The notes under the pieces were generated by a model, which saw only the letters and a list, made by a program, of their open reading frames with translations, made no database searches and was not told where the DNA came from. Shown here piece by piece: positions 19,410 through 26,857 of a DNA stretch of 64,000 nucleotides. Positions within the stretch are counted from its first letter, which is position 1; each line of letters opens with the position of its first letter. Source of the DNA: an uncultured Parabacteroides sp. (lineage in GTDB: Bacteria > Bacteroidota > Bacteroidia > Bacteroidales > Tannerellaceae); the NCBI GenBank assembly GCA_900541965.1, contig UQLN01000021.1:1-64000 (forward strand), in the 5' to 3' direction. Made by a program: the position numbers and the translations under genes.

Positions 19410-19934
19410 TTAGTCTGCCGAATAGGTTATCTTCGACACGGTTTTTCCCGGCGATTCGGCTATTTCGACGGTGGTTACCCCGCCCGGATAGTTCAGTTCG
19501 ATGGACAGGTGTTTCCGGGTTTTGAAACGGTATGTTACTTCCACATTCTCATCCCGTTCGTCGCTTTTGTAATCCGTATTGCCGGACGGCAGTTTTTCCC
19601 GCAGGTGATAATTGAAACGGCATTCGTTCCGGACAATGATGTCGTACACTTCTTTCAGCGTTTTACCTTTGTAGGTATCTTCAAAGATGTTCGTATAGCC
19701 ATCGTCCTGCGAGTAGTGTTTGTGCGTCACGTAAGGTTCGGCACCGGATACTTTCTCGCGGGAGTCATCCTGCGGGGTTTTGGTATCTCCAATCTCTCCA
19801 ATCTCGGCCATGGCCAGCTCCTGCGGGGAAGTTTCCGATTCCTGCGTGGACTGGTTTTGTTCTTTACGCGAATGATTGCCACAGGCAGCCAGGGCAACGC
19901 ACAACACGGCTATGATGATGATTTTTGTCTTCAT
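19410..19934 (-). CDS. Lipoprotein of unknown function
   Basis: The 174-residue protein starts MKTKIIIIAVLCVALAAC, a clear lipoprotein signal with Cys18. A polar, Gln/Ser/Glu-rich linker follows to about residue 75. The C-terminal part (KGKTLKEVYDIIVRNECRFNYHL through VTTVEIAESPGK) is predicted to be alpha/beta; I do not recognise the family. Base composition is richer in G+C than the PUL genes around it, and it is antisense to them. It lies downstream of an integrase remnant on the same strand, so it is probably cargo of a decayed mobile element. Confidence 0.7.
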   Translation of the reverse strand: MKTKIIIIAVLCVALAACGNHSRKEQNQSTQESETSPQELAMAEIGEIGDTKTPQDDSREKVSGAEPYVTHKHYSQDDGYTNIFEDTYKGKTLKEVYDIIVRNECRFNYHLREKLPSGNTDYKSDERDENVEVTYRFKTRKHLSIELNYPGGVTTVEIAESPGKTVSKITYSAD

Positions 19935-20182
19935 ATTGGTTGCTGTTTTTTGTTATCTTATTGGCAAATAGAACCGCATATTATATTTTGAGATTCAGTG
20001 TTCTAACTCCGTATTCACGTGTATCTTTCCGAATACTTTTTTACTCTCTTTGCAAATATATAAAAAGTACCGTTCATTATGTATGATGGGTGGTGCTTTT
20101 TTATTGATTTTCAATGAGGTGAGATATTAAAACTTTATCCCTCTGCTTTTCCTTTGCTGCTGCATGGGTTGTCGTATGTTCA

Positions 20183-20329
20183 TCACTGAATCCGACAAGG
20201 CGGCACGTCCATCTTACAACTGATCTGTTTGATTTCTCTGTCCACTGTCAGACGGCACATTAAAGGTACGTTCCCACCGGGTTTCTCGCTGCTTTTCTTT
20301 AGATACAAATATTTTTCAGAAAAACATCT
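20183..20329 (-). pseudogene. Remnant of a Bacteroidetes tyrosine integrase N-terminus
   Basis: Forty-eight sense codons end at a TGA at 20185-20183. The peptide includes YLYLKKSSEKPGGNVPLMCR, then LTVDREIKQISCKMDVPP. This is the arm-binding N-terminus typical of Bacteroidetes integrases; the intact integrase at 62752 has the parallel VPIMGRVTINGTVSQFSCK. The core-binding and catalytic domains are missing, so the piece is non-functional. It marks a past integration between the two PUL copies. Confidence 0.75.
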
Positions 20330-20711
20330 CTAAACATTATCCGAATGAAATGATGGTTATCATTCGCATCTTTCTGCAATTCATCGGCATCTTTTACCAA
20401 TTTCATTCTTTAGAAATATACTTTTGACAATTGTAAAAAGTATATTTCACATTGTAATTTTTAAGTTTGATAATTATTATACTTTCTTTTGATAGTTATC
20501 AAAAGAATATTTTTAAACGTGGTTTTTGAAAAAAGTACGGCTGTTTTTTTTAAAGTATGGGGTGAAGTTTTAAAAGAGTAAGGGTATATAGTATAAATAC
20601 CTATTGGCGAGTATGGAGAAAACAAGTGCGTAGGTGACACTGATTGGACTGATTTAGGTGGATTTTTCTTGTATATTATAAATTAAATAACTATTATGAT
20701 AAAATGAATTA

Positions 20712-20743
20712 AAAACACAGGCCATCAATAGAGCTGTGTTTTT
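20712..20743. terminator. Bidirectional hairpin terminator
   Basis: AAAACACAG at 20712-20720 pairs with CTGTGTTTT at 20734-20742. Runs of A before and T after suit termination on both strands. It lies just left of the candidate invertible capsule-type promoter and would block transcription running leftward after an inversion. Confidence 0.7.
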
Positions 20744-20842
20744 GTATGGAGAGCTATGTTTAATTGGTGTTTTTTGAGCTTGTGCTTAACTGTTTTGTCT
20801 TATATCTATTGATATATATAGTTTATATCTTTGTTTTGCAAT

Positions 20843-21020
20843 GACTAAAAAAACGGTCGTTTATTTTAGTCCTTTATGTTCCACGTAAGTCACTAATAAT
20901 AGGATTATTACATTTTACCTAACTTAAAGAGTTACAGATTTGTATAATTTTTTCTTTTGGTTTTACGGTTTTTAATACATATATTTGCAATGACTAAAAT
21001 AAACGACCGTTTTTTTAGTC
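20843..21020. repeat. Candidate invertible promoter with 29-bp inverted repeats (capsule type)
   Basis: Bases 20843-20871 and 20992-21020 are exact reverse complements, 29 bp each, and flank 120 bp. Each arm starts GACTAAAA and ends TTTAGTC, with core AAACGGTCGT (or its complement). That core differs by one base from ARACGTWCGT, which I recall as the Mpi-type recognition core of B. fragilis capsule promoters. The enclosed DNA holds a perfect promoter facing right. The flanks just outside and inside (TTTGCAAT, CCTTT) are direct repeats. No invertase gene is in the window, so a distant recombinase would be needed. Confidence 0.7.
20956..20987 (+). promoter_or_regulatory. Promoter inside the invertible segment
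   Basis: TTTG at 20956-20959 is followed after exactly 20 bp by TATATTTG at 20980-20987, a perfect match to the Bacteroidetes -33/-7 consensus. In the present orientation it drives the decayed WecA-like reading frame to the right. Confidence 0.75.
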
Positions 21021-21092
21021 CTTTTTCGTTTGTCTGTTATGGGACTGACGAACTTTTTCATCCTCTAAAATAAACTCTGTATAATACCTTAT

Positions 21093-21548
21093 ATGTTGAT
21101 TTTGTTGTGTTTAGTCATAGCAATCATAGTATCATCTATGTTTATTCCGCACCCATTCGTGGTTGCATATAAAAAGCGATTGCTTAACATACCCGATAAA
21201 AGTAAAATACGCAGTAAAGAAGTTTCTCGCTTTACAACGGGTTTGCGTTATCAGTTAGGACATACCATTCTTACCACTACCCTTAACTTTCTAATGTTTG
21301 TGTGTGGATTTATTCTAATGTATTCGGGAATATTGAATATTCTCGAACGATTTTTGTGGGTGATACCAGAAGTCCAGCCTTGGGTTTTTACTGGTATTTC
21401 TTGCTATTCGGTGTGCAATATACTGTTCTTCAGGATATCCGCCTCCCGCATATCCTTGGGTATACTTCTTCAATAGTATGTTGCTATATTTTCGATAGGA
21501 TTGTTAATCCAACGAGGAAATATACAGGATGCCGATAAAAATGATTAG
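21093..21548 (+). pseudogene. Decayed WecA/MraY-family undecaprenyl-phosphate sugar-1-phosphate transferase
   Basis: Three reading frames together show pieces of one polytopic transferase. Frame 1 (from 21093) gives the N-terminus: IPHPFVVAYKKRLLNIPDKS, then IRSKEVSR, then FLMFVCGFILMY. Frame 2 (about 21302-21480) gives NVFGNIEYSRTIFVGDTRSP followed by ALGFYWYFL, matching the usual NVFGNxxxxxxIFMGDTGS, TLGF region. A third frame ends QDADKND, like the late DKNHIHH site. Most of the centre, including the NxxNxxDGxDGLA loop, is deleted. Such genes commonly occur in Bacteroidales capsule loci. The pseudogene abuts the second susC leader. Confidence 0.7.
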
Positions 21549-21706
21549 TGATTTAAATATTAATGTATAACCTCTAAATCTTTTTATTGCCTATGAGATA
21601 AGAGAAGTCCGGATAAAAGAAGACCGGAAAGTGTTGTGCGTCTTTCAGGTCTATAAATACACAAATTCAAACACAATTAAGTATTAACGAATTAATCAAG
21701 TAAGTT
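21549..21706 (+). promoter_or_regulatory. Structured susC leader, copy 2
   Basis: This gap aligns over most of its length with the leader at 11577-11747: TGTATAACC, AAATCTTT, TTGCCTATGA, then a hairpin region with CCGGAAAGTGTTG and the GTATTAACGAA stretch before the start codon. The hairpin bases have diverged more than the upstream block. It is probably served by the same ECF sigma factor; no second sigma/FecR pair is present here. Confidence 0.5.
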
Positions 21707-24700
21707 ATGAAAAAAGAACCGAAATTTCTGAATATCATGAAAATTTCAACCTTTCTTCTTTCCGCTTGTGCTTTTTCAACATTTGCCGCTCCAACAAGCT
21801 CGCAGAATATGAAAGGTAATATCGACGGAAATGAAATTACGATCGATGAATCTATTGATCCAGTGGGAAAACAGGCAGATGATTTGTCTGTTTACAATAA
21901 GAATGAAGTAAATAATGCGTCTCCGGTTGCCCAACAGGGCAAGGTTGTAAAGGGTGTTGTAAAAGACATGAACGGAGAGCCTGTTATTGGGGCAAATGTT
22001 GTTGTAAAAGGTACAACAAACGGTACTATTACTGATATTGATGGAAATTATTCTTTGGAAGGAGTTCCCGCTGGAGCAATCCTGCAAATTTCCTATATCG
22101 GTTATTTAACAAAAGACGTTACTGTAGGGAATCAATCTGCAATCAATGTTATATTGGCAGAGGATACTCAATCTCTAGATGAAGTAGTGGTAGTAGGTTA
22201 CGGTACAATGCGTAAGTCCGACGTTACCGGTTCTATCGGTGTAGCTAAAGGCGAAGATTTGACTAAAAACCAGAACTTTAGTGCATTAGAAAACTTGCGA
22301 GGTAAAGTTTCCGGTGTAAATATCTTCTCAAACTCCAGTCAGCCGGGTGCTTATAATAACCGTGTTATTATCCGTGGTATGGCAACAATCAATTCATCTT
22401 CGGACCCCTTGTATGTTGTGGATGGTGTGGTAATGGAGAATTTCGGATTAGTCAACCCAAATGATATCGAATCCATGGAAGTACTGAAAGATGCTTCTGC
22501 TACTGCTATTTATGGTGCTCGTGGTGCAAATGGTGTTATCATGGTTACAACAAAACGTGGTAAAAAAGGTGGAGAAGGAGTTCAGATATCAGGGATCTGT
22601 TAGTGCCAGCCATATTGCACGTAAGATGGATTTGTTGAACGCTCAGGAATGGTGCGATACTTTTATGAAGGGGTTGGAAAATGAAAACACTTATATGGGT
22701 AAAAACTGGTCGTTAGACCGTACCTATTGGTTCCATGACCGCGATTATTTTGATGCAAATGGTAATCCGTTGTATGATACGGATTGGCAGGATGAGTCAA
22801 CGCGTACTGCTGTATCTCATAACCATCAGTTGAATATTCAGCAAGCAGGTAAAAATTCATCAATGGGTGCATTCCTGAACTATACGGATCAGCAGGGTAT
22901 TGTAATGAATACGTATAATAAACGTTTGAATGCAAAGGTTGCCTACGATGCAAATCCTACAAAGTGGTTATCTACAGCCGTTAACGTATTGGTCAACCAT
23001 ACTTGGGGCCGGTATACACCGGAAGATGGTGGAGGCCAGGAAGCTCGCCGTACTATGATTGAAATGGTACCTTGGTTGCCTGTCAGAGATAAAAATGGAG
23101 ATTATACGACAAGTACAACTTCTTTGACTGAAAGTAATTATTTCGGTTTGGAAGGAATGTCAAATCCGGTTATGATTCTGGATTTGCAGAAACGTATGAA
23201 GTATAATACTCAGATTTTTGGTAATGCTGCTTTGACCTTCCACCTTCTTGATGGTCTGGATTTAAAGACTCAGTTCGGTATTGACCACCATAATATTACT
23301 TATAGAGGTTATTCTTCTATTTCTTTGAATAATATTTCAATGCCTAATGGTTGGGCTGAATATCAGAATTGGAATACAATGTACTGGCAGGAAGAAACTT
23401 ATCTGACTTATAACAAAGCTTTCGGTGAACATCGATTGAATGCTATGGCCGGTTTGTCTTGGCAGGAACGTACAGAGCGCTGGAACAAGTCCCGTACGGA
23501 AGGTTTTGCCGATGACTTCTACGAAGATAATAATATGGTCGTAGGTACTAATCCTAATTCTCCGGAATCCAGTTGGAACCGTTGGGCTATGAACTCTTAT
23601 TTCTTACGTTTTGCGTACACTTATAAAGATCGTTATTCTGCAACTTTAACAGGTCGTGTCGATGGATCTTCTAAGTTTGGTGAAAACAATAAATATGCAT
23701 TTTTCCCGTCTGCAGGTTTGGCATGGAATATTTCTCAGGAAGATTTCTTGAAAGATAACAAGACCATCAGTATGTTGAAAATCCATACAAGTTATGGTTT
23801 GACTGGTAACTCTGAAATCGGCTCCTATAAATCGTTAGGAAAAACAGCAGCCGGTACACATTTGATTGATGCGAAACGTGCTCCTTATTCCTATATTAGC
23901 ACAATGTCAAATCCTGATTTGAAATGGGAAAAAACAGGACAGTTTGATATTGGTATTAATTTAGGTTTGTTCCAGAACCGTTTGAGTTTTGATGTCGCTT
24001 ATTATAACAAGAAAACTACCGATTTGCTGCTAGATTGCCCGGTTCCTCATTCTACAGGTTTCAATTCCATTTACAAAAACATTGGTGCTGTAAGAAACCA
24101 GGGTGCTGATATCATGGTAACAGCTATTCCAGTACAGAATAAAGACTTTAATTGGAGCTCAACAATTAACCTGAACTTTAATAAGAATAAAATTCTTGCA
24201 TTAGGTGATACGGATGCAGATGTTTATCTGTACGACTGGGTAGGCGGCGGCAGTATCTTGCGCGTTGGCGAAAGTATGGGTAGTTTCTATGGTCTGGAAC
24301 GTTATGGCGTTTATACTAAAGAAGACTGGCAAGCCGGTAACTGTACGCAAGACCAGGTAGGCCGTGCAAAACGTTCAAAAGACAAAACAATTATTGGAAA
24401 AGGTTTACCTGATTGGACTGGTAGCTGGATTAATAACTTGTCATATAAGAACTTCGATTTGACACTGGATTTACAGTTTGTATGGGGAGTTGAAACATTA
24501 CAGCGTTTCTTCCACTCAACTTATGACCGTTTCGGTATAACCAACGGTTTAAAGAATATTTTAACTGATGCTTATGACGGAACAAATCCGGATGCAATGC
24601 AACAGATGATTTATTTGCAAAGTGGCGAACACAACGGTGAAAAACATGCAGGTCAGGACACAACAACTGATTCTCAATGGGTTGCTAATGGTTCTTATTT

Positions 24701-24941
24701 GCGCTGCAATTTATTGCAGGTAGGTTATACATTTGATTCAAAAGTAATTAAAGGTATTGGTTTGTCTGGGTTACGTTTGTATGCAAGTGCTAATAACTTA
24801 TTCCAGATTGTATCTAAGGATTTCTTAGGTTATGATCCCGAATCAACTTCTGAAACGAGTGGTAAGTTTGGTCAGAATATGACATTCTTCTCTTATCCGA
24901 GAGCAAGAACATTTACATTTGGTGTCAATGTAACCTTTTAA
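21707..24941 (+). pseudogene. Frameshifted SusC-family receptor, paralogue of the first SusC
   Basis: The N-terminal frame (21707-22603) carries the signal peptide, a shortened STN region, the carboxypeptidase-like domain and the plug (VVVVGYGTMRKSDVTGSIGV). It stops at TAG 22601-22603 after GEGVQISGIC. The barrel continues in the next frame from about 22585 (FRYQGSVSAS) to a normal end at 24941. Comparison with the first SusC (GEGVSVSYQGSV) points to loss of 5 bp near 22588, not in a homopolymer. The STN domain has also lost 40 residues in frame between NEVN and NASPV. The break is at the plug-barrel border, so no full receptor should be made unless ribosomes shift frame. Confidence 0.85.
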
Positions 24942-24966
24942 TTAACTCATTAAATTGAATATATAT

Positions 24967-26535
24967 ATGAAAAAGATATTAACAACAGCCATTTTATGTG
25001 CTGGCTTAATGAGCTTTACGGCTTGTAGCGACTTTTTGGAAGAAACTCCGAAAACAGAGTTGACAACCGTTGGCTACTATACAACGGAAGCGCAGGCGTT
25101 AGCTAACGTAAACTATTTATATCGTACAGGAGCTATTCGCCAAATAGCATCGGCACCAAGTGCATATGTAGGAAGTTTTGCTTCTATTACAGGTTTCCTG
25201 ACAGGCTATTTTTCTAATAGCTATGAAGGACAAGAAATAGTTTGTAAATATTCCCGTGAACTGAATCGTCAGCAATATACCATGCAGATTTCAGGAACGA
25301 TGGATGGTGTTTGGGACGCTTGTTATAAGGCTATAAATGTAGCTAATGCTGCAATCAAAAATATTCCCGGAATAAAGATGGACGAGAATGTGGCAAATAA
25401 GTATGTTGCCGAAGCAAAATTTTTCCGTGCATTTAACTATTACTATCTGGTGAAAACATTTGGAGATGTTCCTTTCTATACAGAACCTTATGTCATTGCA
25501 GAAAATATGGAGTTGGAACGTACTGCGGCAGCGACTGTTTATGCTCAGGTAGAGAAAGATTTGCAAGATGCTATAGCTGTCTTGCCTGAAGCTAAATTTG
25601 CGGATAATGCTCACCGGATTACCAAGTATGCTGCTGCTATGATGTTGACTACTGTTTATATGCAGCAAGGTAAATATGCAGAGGCCGTTCCATATGCGAG
25701 AATTGTGATAAACTCTCCTCATGGATTGACACAGAATGATAATTTGACAGATAAGAGTGCTTTTAATAAATTACGTTCAATTGATGACTTGGATGAAGTT
25801 ATTTATGCTCAGGAATATGATAATGCAGTCAATACAAGTGATTGGTTCCCGACATATTCGGTTAGTTCAAGTGCAGTTTCCGTATTTAAAAAATATTCCA
25901 TCTTTGAAAGAGTATATGGTCCTACTGATGGATTTTTGAATGTATATGACAAGGATAATGATTTACGTATCCAGCCTAATCAATTTTTCCACTGGAAATA
26001 TACCAATCCGGTTAATGGAGCGGTTTGGGAGTCTAAAGTGGCAGGTTGCTGGTATTATTTCGATGAAGACGCTTTGTTGAATACAGGTAAGGGTACGAAA
26101 GACTGGAATATATTCCGGTATGCCGAAGCTCTGTTGGATGGTGCGGAAGCAATTGCTCAAAGTACGGGTGTGACGGATGAGGCTGCAGGTTATTTAGCTC
26201 AGGTACAAGCACGTGCACGCTTGGATGGTAAGACCGCAGAAGATATTAAGCCTACATTACTTGCATTATCTAAACAAGCCTTTATTGAAGCTTGCTGGAC
26301 AGAACGCCTGCGTGAATTCCCATTGGAATATAAGATTTGGGATGACTGCGTACGTACCGGCAAATTCCCTGTAATTTCAACAACAACTCCAGGCCAAGTA
26401 AGTTATGTAGATTTAATAGGTGCAAAGAATGCTTCTGGTGCAACATTTAAAAAGACAGACCTGTTATGGCCGATATCTGTAAATGAAAGACAGAGAAATC
26501 CGAACTTGACTCAGAATGAAGGATATGAAAATTAA
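24967..26535 (+). CDS. SusD/RagB-family lipoprotein, second copy
   Basis: A 522-residue SusD protein starts at the ATG at 24967, which places the lipobox Cys at residue 20 (MSFTACSDFLEETP). A TTG twelve bases upstream is less likely as the start. Signatures include AEAKFFRAFNYYYLVKTFGD and the C-terminal RLREFPLEYKIWDDC and LLWPISVNERQRNPNLTQNEGY. It is a divergent paralogue of the SusD at 15105. Its frame is intact although its SusC partner is frameshifted, so the damage to SusC is probably recent. Confidence 0.93.
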   Translation: MKKILTTAILCAGLMSFTACSDFLEETPKTELTTVGYYTTEAQALANVNYLYRTGAIRQIASAPSAYVGSFASITGFLTGYFSNSYEGQEIVCKYSRELNRQQYTMQISGTMDGVWDACYKAINVANAAIKNIPGIKMDENVANKYVAEAKFFRAFNYYYLVKTFGDVPFYTEPYVIAENMELERTAAATVYAQVEKDLQDAIAVLPEAKFADNAHRITKYAAAMMLTTVYMQQGKYAEAVPYARIVINSPHGLTQNDNLTDKSAFNKLRSIDDLDEVIYAQEYDNAVNTSDWFPTYSVSSSAVSVFKKYSIFERVYGPTDGFLNVYDKDNDLRIQPNQFFHWKYTNPVNGAVWESKVAGCWYYFDEDALLNTGKGTKDWNIFRYAEALLDGAEAIAQSTGVTDEAAGYLAQVQARARLDGKTAEDIKPTLLALSKQAFIEACWTERLREFPLEYKIWDDCVRTGKFPVISTTTPGQVSYVDLIGAKNASGATFKKTDLLWPISVNERQRNPNLTQNEGYEN

Positions 26536-26575
26536 TTAATAGAAATCTATAAAAGGAACTATAACTGAGTAATAT

Positions 26576-26612
26576 AAAAGGGGAGGGTGACTTTTTTCAT
26601 TCTCCCCTTTTT
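26576..26612 (+). terminator. Terminator between susD and GH92, copy 2
   Basis: AAAAGGGGAG pairs with CTCCCCTTTT around a T-rich loop and ends in a T run. It mirrors the terminator at 16818-16853 in the first copy, though the sequence differs, so the position rather than the bases has been kept. Confidence 0.8.
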
Positions 26613-26857
26613 GTAAGTATATTGAGCCGTATTTTTATAAAAGTGCTCCTAAGTACATTGAATTTTAAGGGATACATCTTTGATTTAAATTCAACCTTTT
26701 CAAATTTCAATCAAAATGACTGTTCTTCTCCCTTTTTTTAATTATTTGTATTCTTTTTGCTCCATATTGTTCCTATCTTTGTAACGTATTGCCAGCAGTT
26801 GTGGGTAATAAATTTAAAGCGTTTAAGATTTTTGTATTAATTAATAAGTGTTATATC
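26613..26857 (+). promoter_or_regulatory. Upstream region of the three-GH92 operon
   Basis: A -7-like TATCTTTG lies at 26774-26781, 76 bp before the GH92 start. TTTG elements upstream are at spacings of 14 and 25 bp, neither ideal. With a terminator just before it, the GH92 trio probably has its own promoter here. I see no gene in this stretch. Confidence 0.45.

Larger units (their letters stand above)
19935..20842. other. Intergenic region with hairpins and gene debris
   Basis: Apart from the integrase remnant (20183-20329) and a terminator (20712-20743) I see no gene. There is a near-perfect 34-bp palindrome at 20414-20447 built on AAATATACTTTT, and a perfect one at 20486-20505 (CTTTTGATA with TATCAAAAG). 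A short frame ending near 20688 could be the 3' tail of a lost gene. The palindromes lie upstream of the integrase remnant and may once have been its control or Xis sites. Confidence 0.5.

Noticed and set aside
19297..19413. A 38-codon + strand frame starting MRNKHFAEFLRSRGYS
   Set aside because: No convincing ribosome site or family match, and it runs into the lipoprotein's 3' end; could be debris.
21302..21538. A separate 78-codon membrane protein gene
   Set aside because: Its NVFGN, IFVGDT and LGF motifs are the second half of the WecA-like pseudogene in another frame.
22581..22603. Programmed ribosomal frameshifting in the second SusC
   Set aside because: No slippery heptamer or stimulatory hairpin is visible, and comparison with the first SusC points to a plain 5-bp loss.
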